The position numbers and the translations under genes were made by a program. Of a stretch of 64,000 nt of DNA, positions 11,863 through 23,604 are shown piece after piece. The DNA is from Acanthochlamys bracteata (Eukaryota; Streptophyta; Magnoliopsida; Pandanales; Velloziaceae). Every line of letters starts with the position of its first letter. Within the stretch, counting starts at the first letter, position 1. The stretch is from the NCBI GenBank assembly GCA_019914995.1, contig CM034134.1, positions 204,145 through 268,144 of the forward strand. Reading direction: 5' to 3'. Below the pieces are notes generated by a model. It worked only from the letters and a program-made list of their open reading frames with translations, had not been told where the DNA came from and searched no databases.

Positions 11863-14059
11863 TTGACGGCTGCAAACACATAAATTGAATCCAATGTTTT
11901 AGAGAACAAAAAAAAATTTAAAGTTTTATTAGCTTGAGATGTATCGAGGAAATATTTATCCTCTGATTATTCTGATAATTTATTTCTAATGTATAATTTA
12001 AATCTGTATCACCAACAATTTAATTTTTGAGTATACATATTTTCATTAATTACGGTCTCGTAATTTTTGCAATGCTCTTATATATTCCTTTTGCTTAATG
12101 AAATTTGAATTATAATATGTTTCTAAAAGATTAGAAAGAATTTAATATGTTCTAACTTTTTTACTAATAAAATTTAATTAGAAATTTCCTTTAGAAATTG
12201 AAATTTTAAAAATAAGATGGAATTATTGTTAATTTCTTTCTAAATTCTATTTTGACACTGTTTACTAAGCTCGTCAGTCTTTTAAAACCCAACCCAATTC
12301 GACCGGACTAATCTAGAACCTAACAATCCTACACCGATTATGCATTGGATGAGTAGCATAACCCGATATGCAATAAATTCGATAAAATTCAGATCTATCT
12401 GACTGATTTTTGGGTAATCCAATGACTCGGTAGCATGATCTTTGGATAAAATTCGGATCAATCTAATTAGTTTTAGATAATCTGATTATTCGGTAGGACG
12501 GATTGTTCCGATATTATTATTAAATAAAAAGAAATAAGACGTTAAAATATATTCGCTCCTCGAGTTCTTTTATTGTTCTGAATCGTTTTTGTCAAGTCTA
12601 TAACCCTCCATCCTTCTAACCGGCTAATCCTTTCTTTTGTTGCCATTTTTGTTGCTAATCATTATTATTGCTTCCAAGTTCTATTGATCACCGAACTATC
12701 TTTACTCTACTGATTCTTTCTATATGTACAAGACGATAATCAGTTATACATAATTATATATAGTATAGCTAATTTGTAATGCTTAAAATATTGAGATTTT
12801 TCTATATTTTTTGAACTTTTTTTGTTATTGTCATGATTCTTGAAAACTATTGTTTCAAAAATAAAAGATATAACTTCAAAAATATATTTAATATTTATTG
12901 TATATCATCATGATTTAAAAAAAATTAAATAACTATTACGGTAGCTATTATATAATGTAAATACTATATTATAATATTAATATTTATTTAATAAATCTAA
13001 CTTAGTGTGTCAATTTGGTGATCTAGTGCGTTAATCGGTTATCCGATAATATTTTTGGATCAAACATCGGATTGGTTTTTAAAACACTGTTGCTCATAAT
13101 TTGAAATTATAGACACCTTTATTTTGTATATTAAATTATGAATTAATTAATTAATCTATAAATATATCTGCATACATTTATGAGAGAGCGATTTGAGAAT
13201 GCTTTTACTATAAAACTTTTTCAAATAGAAAATATTTTTATATTATTTTAAAAAAAAATCTCTACTTTTTACTTAAAAAGTAATAAAATAAATAATATAA
13301 AATTTTTTATATTTTTTATAAAGTAAAAGGAATTTTTGAAACGGAGTAAAATAGAATGCCAAACGCCACTATCACAACTAACAGAAAAACATATTTTTTT
13401 TAAACTAACGGAGTCCAAAATGATTGCTGAGAATCTGTAGAACTATTTAATTTAAAAGAATTGATTTGTTGGTTTGTTCAGAGCAGTTAATTAATACGAT
13501 CGTTTTTGAAACATTTACCTTCTCGATGAATTATTATGTACAACCGAAAATGTTCTTATTCTTATAACTTAGTTTTTTATAAAAAATTATTGACAGTTCA
13601 TTTTTTATCTGCACAAAAAATAAATAAAATTATTAATTTCTAAAAATTTTAAAAACTGAAATTATCTATAATAATAACATTTATTATAATTTAGTTTTTA
13701 ATAACTTATTTTAGTGGAAATAATATGCTCAAATTTTATTTTTTTTAAATAAGATTTATTTTTTTATTTTAAAATAATAATAATATATAATAAAAAATTT
13801 CATTATATAAATTTTTTTATATATTTAAATTTTAAATTTATTTTTTAAATAATTATAAAATATATGACATGAAAAATTGAAAAACATAATTTAAAAAATG
13901 CAATTCTAAACGGGCTCACAGTAAAGCAGTTTACATTATTTTTTCACTACTTTCTGCATGGGAGGAAAAAATTAAAAAAAAAACAACACAAACTCAACCA
14001 ACCTTAGTTAAGTTAATTAACTAAACGGTAGTTAATTAACTCGAGTAGCCGAAGCCTTT
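11863..14059. other. AT-rich intergenic region between the convergent SAUR genes
   Basis: No gene is seen. It contains an 815-bp hAT-like element (12275-13089) and a family C relic (about 13190-13375, right side reading GAATGCCAAACGCC). The rest is AT-rich DNA with short poly-A and poly-T runs. Confidence 0.6.
12275..13089. mobile_element. Non-autonomous hAT-like DNA transposon, 815 bp
   Basis: The left end CAGTCTTTTAAAACCCAACC and the right end GGTTTTTAAAACACTG are imperfect terminal inverted repeats starting with CAGT, as in hAT elements. Flanking 8-mers AAGCTCGT and TTGCTCAT share 5 of 8 bases, which could be a decayed 8-bp target duplication. Near the left end GATAAAATTCRGATC recurs at about 12379 and 12447 with CTCGGTAGCATG/TTCGGTAGGACG, a subterminal repeat typical of hAT elements. 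There is no transposase reading frame. Confidence 0.5.
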
Positions 14060-14470
14060 CTAACAAGCATAGAATTCAACGAGCTCATCAAGAGACTCCG
14101 GTTGCTGATCTCCATTTTCAAGCATCCACAGCAAGTGCTCGAACAAAACCACTTCGCAACCGACGACACTTCCGTCATCGCTCCCGGAACGTTCTAGAAG
14201 GTTACGGAACAACGGATGAGATGTAACGCCACTGCCGACGAGGTACCGCCGACGAGACTTGCCTACGTAGACGGGACAGTACCCAGTAGGTACCTCGTCG
14301 CCGTGGAAATATTTTGAAGCACTGCGCCATTCGTTCATTAAAACACTGCCTTGATCGTTTACGTCTGTCCTCGTCGGAGCTGGTGACGTCGGTCGATGGG
14401 ATAACCGGCTCGATGAATGCCATCTCTTTATCATGCATTTGAGCTTGCCAAGCGTTCCTATCTTTGCCAT
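14060..14470 (-). CDS. SAUR family protein, 136 aa, single exon
   Basis: The start chosen is the ATG at 14470, giving MAKIGTLGKLKCMIKRW, which matches the usual MAKxGKLxKLKxxxKKW beginning of SAUR76/78-type proteins. An in-frame ATG at 14494 would add 8 residues. The SAUR domain contains VPTGYCPVYVGKSRRRYLV, HPLFRNLLERSG and CEVVLFEHLLWML. The gene is intronless, as is normal for the family. A TATA tract lies about 110 bp upstream. It is not a close duplicate of the SAUR at 10794: the N-terminal halves differ and only the domain core aligns. Confidence 0.88.
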   Translation of the reverse strand: MAKIGTLGKLKCMIKRWHSSSRLSHRPTSPAPTRTDVNDQGSVLMNEWRSASKYFHGDEVPTGYCPVYVGKSRRRYLVGSGVTSHPLFRNLLERSGSDDGSVVGCEVVLFEHLLWMLENGDQQPESLDELVEFYAC

Positions 14471-14577
14471 GTCGCCGCCGGCGAGGACCAACAACTCTTC
14501 TCGTTGCCGTAAAAAAGGTAGTAGTTTTTTTCAGAAGGATTTGAGGCCGTGGAGAAGCAGAGACGAAACTGCTTTGT

Positions 14578-14589
14578 TATATATATATG
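14578..14589 (-). promoter_or_regulatory. TATA tract of the SAUR gene
   Basis: A TATATATATA run about 110-120 bp upstream of the ATG at 14470 is well placed as the core promoter element on the minus strand. Confidence 0.5.
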
Positions 14590-15759
14590 TAAAGAAGTGA
14601 GAAAAACAAATAACCAAAATGAAATAAAGAATTTATTAACAGAATGAAGCATCGCCGTTATTAAATTACAACATTGCCATTGGCGGTTTGTCATTTTGTA
14701 CGAATTTAGTTAAAAAATAATAAATTAAATAATAATAATAAAATTTTTCGATTTAAAATGTTTATAGTTTTTAATTTTTAAAAATTCTATAAACTATATA
14801 AAAATTATTAATAAATACAATAAAATAATTTATTAAATAATGCGAAATGGGCACTTAATCGTTCAATACTTCAATATTTTACATGCCTTGGGCTAGAAGT
14901 TAAGAATAAATAATTAATTATAGAGTGATAACAACTACTTTGTTAAGTTGGTGGGTAGTTTTAGAATCAAACTAATAATTAAAAGTTGAAGTTTTAAGTT
15001 TAACAAGGACAAAATTAAAAATCAATTAAATTAATATTTATTAGGACGTTCATAAGTGTTTATAAAATTAAATTTTGATATTTTATTCTTTTTTAAAAAT
15101 AAATTTATTTTTTTACCTCTTAAATAATAATAATAAATAATAAAAAAGTCTTATTATATGAAATTTTTTTATATTTTTAATAAATTTTCTATATATTTAT
15201 AATATGTGTTAAAAAATATGAAATAAAAAAATTAAAAATTGACACTAAGTACACATTTCATTGGGCCAATAAAATCATATTTTAAATACACATAATTGAT
15301 TTTCATAAAATTAAATTTTGCACTACTATATAAAATTATATGTTCTATTTTCATAACATTTGAGTTTTAAATTAATACACCTAATTTCTAAAAACCACAG
15401 TAGACAGTTGACAATTTATTTATAATTAGAAACTTGCAAGAATCAAAGGCCAACTGCAAACCTGATTAAAGATTCCTTTTATTTTCTAATCTTCTTAAGT
15501 TTTGTTTTTATTTCTTAATCAAGTTTTTTCAATGATCAAACAAATCTTCTCTTGTTCGACCGTTGATAATTCTTTGATTGCAATTATAGAAGAATAATTT
15601 CACAAAACTCTTGCAGCAATTTTTTAAAAATTATTATTTTTTAATTTCATTTCAATAACAGTAGCTGTAAATAATTGAGCAGCTGTTTGTTGCGGTATAT
15701 AGGTTTGTAACATTATAATAAAAATCTCACTTAAAATTTAACATAAAAGTTATAATTAA

Positions 15760-15925
15760 TTTATTTTAGTGATTATTTTGAGACTAATTTACTTTCTGTA
15801 GAGTTTTTTTAGTTTTTTCTAAGTAAATTTTTTGTTTTTATATTTGTTTATTTTTTTTTCTTTCTCATATTATTTAGATAAATTTTTTTAATATATTCTA
15901 TATTTTTTTTGCGTAACGAAATATA
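15760..15925 (+). mobile_element. LTR relic related to 57490-58001
   Basis: The order TTAGTGATT, GACTAATTTACTTTCTGTA, TTTTTTCTAAGTAAATT, TTGTTTTTATATTTG, TTTCTCATATTATTTA, TTCTATATTTTTTTTGCGTA matches step by step the segment at about 57840-57990. That order (short T-rich blocks after a TTAGTGATT) is familiar from the U5/R region of plant LTRs. Only this end is recognisable here. Confidence 0.4.
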
Positions 15926-16506
15926 TTGGATATTTTTAACATAAAAGACCCATTAATTTTAAATATTGCTTTTTATTTTCGTTGAAAGAGATTATACATT
16001 ATATACTCCTTAACTTTAGCTTTTCAAAATAAATTTTTACATAAATGAAGTTTCAATCTTTGAAACAAATTTTAAAAAATAAAAAGTTTGCAAGTATAGA
16101 ATATTGTTATAAATATAAAAAAATTGATATTCAAATTGAATTTTAAGACAAAACTCTAGTATTCAAAAAGTTGTGAGCACACGTGAAGGTAATTAACGAG
16201 TTAAGCTTGTTTTTGTTGAATTAATAGTAAAAACATTAATTCCATATTAAATAAAAAATAAAATTAGTTAATATATTAAAAATTTTATAAGTTATTAGTT
16301 TAAGTTTTTGAAACTTTTGAATTAGATTAATATTATCGAACTTTTTAGATTTTTTTATTAATTCTTTCAGTGTTATATTTTTATATATAGATCGGACATT
16401 TTAGATTTTTTAGATATTATATTTTTCTAATAATTTTTAGATATTTTTCTAAAATGTAAGAATTATTTAAAACTATTTAAAAAATTAAAAATTATTTAAT
16501 TTTATT

Positions 16507-16690
16507 TTTATATTTTTGGAGCAGGTCCCTTCTGGTTGGATGCCAGCAAGCATGGAACATGAAAAAGAAGAACCATATGCATGGATTGATTGCATGCCCA
16601 CAGCAACTGCACCGTTGCAGGCTGTAATCCAATTCAAATCAAATACTATGGGCCCAAAAAACAAATCCACTCCCAATTATTATAATACTC
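16507..16690. other. GC-normal island with a short open frame, origin unknown
   Basis: In a sea of AT-rich DNA this segment has normal base composition and a forward frame open for about 60 codons, including VPSGWMPASMEHEKEEPYAW and IDCMPTATAPLQ, ending at a TAA near 16694. There is no clear start codon context or splice partner. It may be a gene fragment, an unannotated short gene or a transposon piece. I recognise no family. Confidence 0.3.
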
Positions 16691-18035
16691 TTTAAAAGCT
16701 ATATATATTCACTTCCAATAAAAATTAAATATAAAAATTAAACAATATGGAGTAATTTTGCTTAATAAAAATGATAGTAATGTTGTTATTACTATATATA
16801 TATATTGGTGTATTAGAATTAATAAAATACGAAATAAAAATATACGTAAATAAATAATTATTACGCCGATCGAAAATAAGTTAAAAGAAGATAAATTTTA
16901 AGTGTTAGAATATAAAAACGATGCGATTTTATTTGAACAATTTAAAAAAGAATATATATCAAGGTTAACTTGATTTAGAATGGTGATGAATGATTTAGAT
17001 AAATTTAACATTTCGTTATATTTGATTTCAAATCAAACAGAATTAAAAAAACGAATTTATATGGCCAACTTATATAAGTGAGATAAGTCTCTAATTTGTT
17101 TTTTTTTTTCTTAGTTTTTAAAAAGTAAAATTTAATATATTTTAGATTTGAGAGGATCGATAACGTGCCGACGGAAATCCATGGAGGTAGATTTGAGCAT
17201 GTAAACCAAGTACTTGTATGATTGTGAGAGTTCAATGCCATGACATGTTAGCCAAATGTTAGAGGAATGCTTATTAAAAAGGGTTTTTTAATAAAAAAAT
17301 TTAAATATATTATTTTATATATTTTTAAAAATAAAATTATATATATAATTATTTCATAATTTATATTTTCTAGATTTAAAAAAATTTAGAAATTTATGTA
17401 TAATTTTTTTAAATTGAAAAAAATATATTAAAATTGATAAGCAATACCAAATATGTCTAGGATATTTAGAATTGTATTTTCAAACGTTATTTTTTTAATT
17501 TTTTATATTTTTTAATATATATTTTATAAATATTTTTGAAATTTATCTAAAAATTTAAAAAGTGTAAAAAATTCTATGTAATAAGATTTTTTTATTAATT
17601 TTTTACATAAAAAAATAGAATTTATTTTCTTAAAATAAATAAAAAAAATTTCGTTAAAAAAATTTTTTATTTCATAAATAATTACTACGATTTGTTATGC
17701 TGTTGCTCATGAAAAATAACATTAAAAAAAGAGTTAATAATTTGTACTGTTTCCTTTCATTAGCACGTGAGATGCTTCAGATCTTGGTACCGCGCCAAAT
17801 TTGACATACAGGTTCACTGAATTTACTTACAAAATGTTTTATTATATAAATATAATTTTAACATATAACTGAAATTTTAATAGAAGTTAAATTTATTATA
17901 AAATTAAAAATAGAGTTCGAAATAAATTTATTATGAACAATTTTGTCCTTTGTCTTCAAAATTTTGGATTGAAGATTCTATGAAAATTTCTAAAATTTTG
18001 GCTGATGATATTCAGGTAATGTAACGAACAAACTA

Positions 18036-18510
18036 TGCAAGGTCATTCTGGGAATGATTTTATATCATTTTTGTTTGAATGGCAGTAAATGAATATTTTG
18101 GGTAATAATTGTTCTTTCTTTACAGCTATATGAGTGGTGTGTTTTAACTATGAGAATTTTCGTTTTATAAGCTTTGAGAAGTTGTTAGTTGCGAGTAGGG
18201 GCATTATGGGAGTGATTGTGACAGCTGGCTCCGTTCTAAATGTTTATAAAATAAAATTTTTTAAAATAAAAAATATTTTAAATTTGTTTAAAAAGTTTAA
18301 TTTTTTTATATTGTTAAATTTAAATAAATTTCTAAATATTTATATAATATATATTAAAAAATATATAATTTAAAATTAAAAAATAATGTTTGTGAAACGC
18401 TAAGCCAAGCGAGGCCTAACTATAAGGGACATTATGGGAACGATTTTCTGTATAACAATTTATTATTGGTACGTAAATGTGTCCAGGGACATTATGGGAA
18501 CGATTTTATG
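18036..18510 (+). repeat. Recurring GGGACATTATGGGAACG motif
   Basis: Two near-identical copies start at 18426 and 18486, exactly 60 bp apart. Diverged copies are at about 18041 (GGTCATTCTGGGAATGATTTT) and 18209 (GGGCATTATGGGAGTGATT). The spacing of the older copies is irregular. This looks like a decaying minisatellite or the remains of an unknown element. Confidence 0.5.
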
Positions 18511-18739
18511 TTCGAGGTCCTAAGGAATTGTGTTATGACTGTGCTATGTGGGTGCAATTTTGGAAATGTATATTTAGGAGAGGAGACATTGCGAGTCCAT
18601 TTTGAAAATAATTTCAATGACCATGAGGCGTTCTTTTGAATTTTGGTTACTTAAATTGGGATTGAGAAGGTGTATTTTGGAAATACGACCAAAGAATTAT
18701 GTTTATGAATTCACCAGGTGATACTTGAAGATGAGAAAT

Positions 18740-19030
18740 TTCACTGATCAAGAGCAACACCAACACTAACAGCAACAATACCGGCAATGGCGCCGGCAGC
18801 AGCAAACGAAAACGCTACACAGACAAAGAACACAAACTTTCAAATACCTACTCCTCGAACAGCATATTGCCGCCAGATTCACCCAAAAATTCCGGCTACA
18901 AGATGACGCAGATGTCACTAAAATCTTTGTGTTACCGTCGATGTGCGTCGTCCGAAGAGGACGGCAATCCAAATCCAAAATGCTTGACAAAAACAGAAAT
19001 AAGAATAACAAATAAAGAAACAAGAATGTA
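18740..19030 (+). other. GC-normal stretch with an open frame lacking a start, downstream of the DUF1350 gene
   Basis: A forward frame is open from about 18734 to a TAA at about 19029, rich in Asn, Thr and Ser (SNTNTNSNNTGNGAGSSKRK) and later Cys-containing (SLCYRRCASSEEDG). It has no ATG at its beginning. The minus strand shows a Cys/Leu-rich frame that looks like an artefact. It may be a gene fragment or 3'-flanking sequence of the DUF1350 gene. Confidence 0.25.
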
Positions 19031-19245
19031 ACTGATGTTGTTTTACAGTAGCGTAGCAAAGTTAACTCCATGTATATATGTACCTCTATGGTGATATATA
19101 TAAAATCTTAGACCCTTCTTCTATAAATCATCACCAAATCGACCATCAGTAAGTTTTGTGGACATGGAAGAAGACCATGCGAGTAGCTGATAATAACATT
19201 TTGAGTAGACTGTACTTGTCGAATCGTATATCGTGTTTACTTTGT

Positions 19246-22200
19246 TCAATGTAAACTTGACAGCCAGTCGGAAACTGTTCTGGCAAGAAGTATGGTGTCA
19301 TTGAGGGAGATGGCTTTCAAGCTTTGAGCGACAGCATCTGCAGGGGTGTACTGCCTGCCCGCTTGCCATTTCAGGTCCTGAATAAGCAAAAGAAAGGAAA
19401 ATGAAGCAACTAGGAGATGGAATCTGATGTTCATCAACAATTGCCAGACATAGAAAACACTAGAGTAAAGCTTAACCATCATACAGAATTGAAAGATTTT
19501 CAAGAAATCAAGTTTTTCTCATAGTAATGGGAGATTTGAGAACCTGTACACATGGTGTGAGATGATTTCCAGAAAGAACCACCTTCTTTAACGTGCCACC
19601 TATAGACTCAACTCTAGGTTTCAAGAATTCTTCGATAAGGTCAGTCTCATCAATGGTATCACTATTAAATTTAACCTGATAGACACTAATCGTTAGTTTT
19701 CAACAATCATCAATCTAACTTGCAGCGATACAAAGGTTTAACGAAAAACAAATTTACCAGTAGAGTATGAGGGACACCATATGATCTTTGGAAAAAATCA
19801 CGGTTCTCAAGAGGTGTAGGCCTGAACTCCGATACACCTTCAGCAACCTGTAAACATATTGTAGTTGATGAGAGAAGCCTCGGAACTTTTAACTAAAGGC
19901 AGTACTGTTAAATTTTCTCAGTGTGCTACTAAACCTGATTAAAAACCGAAGGTAACTGATCTAGAAATCTGTTGAAAGATCCTACTGCTTCCTCATCATA
20001 ACTCTCTACGACAGTTCTTGCAGTATTCAGCAACGTCTTCAAAGCATCACCTAAGTGTTACACCAATCGTCACACAGAGAAAAAGCATAAAATGCGTTAA
20101 AGTTTAAATGTTTTTCCACTTCATGTATGCCAATTACGAAATGAATACCTGAGGCATCCCGAGCAACGGAGTATAGAGGAAATGTCTCGATGATGGGTGC
20201 TACCTGCCTGACTGCAGGACCTAACTGCCCAAGGAAATGTATCATAATCAGGACAAAATAAGATCAAGAACGTGCTCTCAACAACATTTAGTCAAGCCTC
20301 TAGAATTATCAAGAATTATAAAGGAGAACTTCCAAGAAGACCGAGGCAATTCAAAATCAAGCTGGGCTGAAAACTTACACCAAGTGCAGCAACTGCCAAA
20401 GATTTAAAATACATCATTGGTAGTCACGACCTTAACATGTTTTGAAAGCCAAGTGTTTACTGCTGTTCATAACATATTCACAGGTGATGATGCTAACAAG
20501 TAACAGTAAGTACCACATTTTGGTTTTCAGTTCCTCCACTCTAATTACAACAGTTGTATACCAGAACACCATTCAACACCACATGATTGATATCTAATAC
20601 TATATCTTTGGGTAAGATATGGATAACATTTCTTTTGAAGCGTACAGCCTCATTGTTTTGTATGCAGAACATAATAACAGAAGCACCTTTCGTATGCAGA
20701 ACATAAAAACAGAAGCACCTGCTCGAAGTATGGAACAGCCTCTGTTGCCGGTCTGTTGTTGAATGAGATAACAGCATTTGCCTTTAATATGGAAAAGAAA
20801 CCATCACTCATGATCCATGGTGATAAAACTAGTACATAGGTTGGATTGAAACGCATAGATGAAAAGTACCATCGGTATCTTCTCTGCAAAGTAGCTCCCA
20901 ACGAGCAATTGAAGCAAAGCACCGTTGCTTCAATGCAAGAACAAAAAGCAGGTATCAAGAAAATGAATAGCTAGAAGAAAGTAGTTACTCCTGGCAATAG
21001 AATGGTATCAAACTAGAACAAATTCAATTTGAAATTGAAACCCGTAACTCAGGCTGACCTATGCCCAACAGAGTATAATGGGAGATCGAGGAGGTCAGCA
21101 GCAGAAATGCCTACTTGTGGGAGTCCAAAATCAAAGAGATTTTCCATGCAAGCATGAAAATTCTCATACACCTCTCTTGCCGCTCGTTCATGATCAAAAG
21201 TCACATTGTACGGTACGGAGACAATTAGATATCCATCCTTAGCAAGAAGCTCCATCAAATGACTGCAGTGTAAACCACAACTTGCTTCAGATAAGACTGA
21301 GAAAGCAAAGAGAAACCTCTATCCAAGATGATATCTTTTCCTTTTCACACAAGCACAATAATTGGTCAAATTTTTTGAGACAGCGTCCATTCTTCCAAGC
21401 ACAGTGGATATGTGAATGAAGTGTATGTGTTCTAGCCTCTAACAAACATGGGCAGAACACAAATTTTGCATATTTCCAAGAGAGTTAGAAATTATTCTTC
21501 TACTCCTTATCAGATGCTAACACTTTTAATCTGACTATATTAAACCTGTTGGCCTACTGAGAAATTCAAGTTTGCAACAGCTCATGAACAAAATCAACAT
21601 TTATTTCATTCGAAGTTCCAACTCTGCACTCAAAAGGATTACAAATAGAAATCCCATTTTCAAACTACAACTCTAATCCAACAGAACTCACCTTAAAAGA
21701 ACAAAATCACCAACTTCTTTCAATCATAGTTCCGAACTTTATCACTATCACTCATAAAAATCTCATATTTAAACTAAGCAACTCAAAAATCAACAATTTT
21801 CAACCAGAAAGAACAAATTACCAATTTGTTGATTCAAAGCTACCAACTTTACACCATTTCTCAAAACCAACCACTCATAAATGTCCAATCCTTAAACAAC
21901 AAAAAGTTTTGTTTCTTCAAAATACCTGTATGTAACTTCCGGCACAGCTCCAATAAAAGCTCCCCCGACGAACTTCACTATCCCGCACGGCCATCGTCGT
22001 TGCCCCGCCGGCGGCGCTAGAACCATGCACGGACCAACCTTCTGGAACGCGTTCACGTTCTTCTTCCTCTTCGAACTTGTTGGATAACTGTTTCTATAAC
22101 TGTTGCTTACGGTTCTTGTTGTTCTTCTTCTTGTTCTGTTGTTTGCGAGAAGAAGAAGAGTGGTGAAGGTAGAGTTGAAACTGTGATGATGCCTCGAGAT

Positions 22201-22248
22201 TCGGTGATGAGATGAGATGGACGGTGGCTGAGGAAACAGAAGAGCCAT
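19246..22248 (-). CDS. DUF1350 family protein, probably chloroplast, 397 aa
   Basis: Nine exons on the minus strand: 22248-21926, 21262-21059, 20927-20870, 20781-20719, 20224-20149, 20050-19935, 19847-19758, 19675-19544, 19377-19246. They join in frame to 397 aa. The first 60 residues are rich in Ser, Thr, Arg and His with almost no acids, as in a plastid transit peptide. The DUF1350 (alpha/beta-hydrolase-like, cyanobacteria and plants) body starts with CMVLAPPAGQRRWPCGIV, KFVGGAFIGAVPEVTYS and LLAKDGYLIVSVPYNVTFDH, then VGHSNGALLQLLVGSY, where GHSNG sits at the nucleophile-elbow position of the fold, and SFNNRPATEAVPYFEQLGP. The C-terminus reads ISLNDTILLARTVSDWLSSL. Biochemical function of the family is not established. 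The start ATG (22248) was chosen over an in-frame upstream ATG at 22293 because it begins the transit-like sequence. A MITE lies 100 bp upstream. Confidence 0.9.
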
Positions 22249-22347
22249 AGTTGATTCTTGAAAAAGCTTCCCACTCACACAGAGAGAAAACAAGAAACGA
22301 AGAACTAGTGATTATTATGTTATTCACAAAAAACTGTTGTGAACTTC

Positions 22348-22607
22348 GGGCGTGTTTACCAACACCCCTAAACTCCACTTCCTTTAAACTCAAATTTCAC
22401 ATAAATACTTATAAAAATTAAAATAAATTTTTTTATCAATAAATTTTTTTTAAAAATTTAAATTTAAAACTTACTAAAAATATATAATTAATATAAAATT
22501 TTATTTTTTATTAAATATTTTTTATTTTTTATTTTATTTTTTAAATTTATTTCCTAAAAACTTCACTTCCCTCAAAACTCCACTTCCACCCCTAGGTAAA
22601 CACGCCC
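22348..22607. mobile_element. Family A Tourist-like MITE, 260 bp, next to the DUF1350 start
   Basis: The terminal inverted repeats are GGGCGTGTTTACC and GGTAAACACGCCC, perfect over 13 bp, flanked by the 3-bp duplication TTC on both sides. This fits a PIF/Harbinger-derived Tourist element. Subterminal CTAAACTCCACTTCC and its mirror GGAAGTGGAGTTTTGAGG extend the inverted repeat. There is no coding capacity. The insertion is only 100 bp upstream of the ATG at 22248, so it probably lies in the promoter or 5' UTR. Confidence 0.8.
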
Positions 22608-23520
22608 TTCGTAAAATTGAGAGGGAAATAATTACAGGAGTTTGTAAAACAGTTAAAAAACAAGGATTTATTTATTTCTTCCAATCGATTGAAATTTTAT
22701 AATTTTATGTTTTATTACTTGAAATTAAAACAGTTAATTTCACTGAATTTTAGTTTTACTTTATTTCTTCCAATGGTTTGAAATTTTATAATTTTATGTC
22801 TATTACTTGAAATTAAAATCTGCACTACAAGATACATAGATAGGAAGATTTATATTAAAAGATATAAGAACGACTTTGATTAACCTCATATGTGAAATTT
22901 TTTTTAAAAACTTCACATATAAAGGTTTATTTCAAATACACTGCACTATTTTTCTTCAAATTTTGAGTTCGATCAGTTTACATATTTCAATTATTACTCT
23001 GACTTTTATTTTTATTTTAATATCGAACTTTATTTTTATCAAAATTTAATTTTACTTATTTCAAATATTACTCCGAACACTATTTTTATCGAACTATAGT
23101 TTTTATCGAACTCTATTTTCATAAAATTTAGTTCCGTCGGTTACTTACATTTAAAATACGTTCTTAAAATATTTTAAAATTATTTGATTAGATTATAAAT
23201 CTAATTTCTAATACAGCTCCTAAGTTTTTTGGTTGCTGAAAATTACCAAAACATGATTCCTATCCTAGAACTACAAATTTTAAAAAATAATAATTATGTG
23301 TAGTGTTTTCTGGAATATTTATAAAATAATTTTTTTTAAAATAGAAAATATTTTTTTTTATAAAAAATAAGCTATATTTTTTTTTCTTCAAAAAAAATAT
23401 AATAAAATTTTTTTATTATATATAATTATTCTAAATTTTCTAAATTTTTAAAAAATATATATTATAAAATATAAACTAAAAAATTGAAAAGTTTCGTTCA
23501 AAAAATACAATCGCTCTTAT

Positions 23521-23604
23521 TTGTTTCATCACGGGAAACCCAATCTGCATCATGACGAGTGGAAAGCTCTCCAAGCTATTGGTATTGAACATGTTCCCGA
23601 GTAG
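23521..23604 (+). pseudogene. C-terminal exon remnant of an unidentified gene
   Basis: A frame of 27 codons reads LFHHGKPNLHHDEWKALQAI and on through IEHVPE to a TAG. Composition and residue order look protein-like, unlike the flanking AT-rich DNA. No upstream exon or promoter is seen. The left flank is a family C repeat, so the fragment may have been carried or isolated by transposition. I cannot name the parent family. Confidence 0.35.

Larger units (their letters stand above)
14495..19245. other. Long AT-rich intergenic region
   Basis: No complete gene is seen. It holds family C repeats (about 15045-15255, 17270-17440, 17460-17665 and 18225-18412), an LTR relic (about 15760-15925), a GC-normal island at 16507-16690, a short GC-normal patch at 17150-17260, a repeated GGGACATTATGGGAACG motif around 18036-18510, and a GC-normal stretch at 18740-19030 next to the 3' end of the DUF1350 gene. 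Confidence 0.55.

Noticed and set aside
10794..14470. The two SAUR genes as a recent inverted duplication
   Set aside because: Only the core domain aligns; N-terminal and C-terminal parts and exon structure differ, so they are old paralogues or separate clades.
16507..16690. microRNA precursor
   Set aside because: I could not see a long hairpin or a match to a known plant miRNA in this island.
18766..19071. Minus-strand frame of 101 codons, Cys- and Leu-rich with a signal-peptide-like start
   Set aside because: It is the antisense of a repetitive AAC/AGC/CAA-rich stretch, which produces Cys and Leu codons on the other strand. No splice or promoter support.
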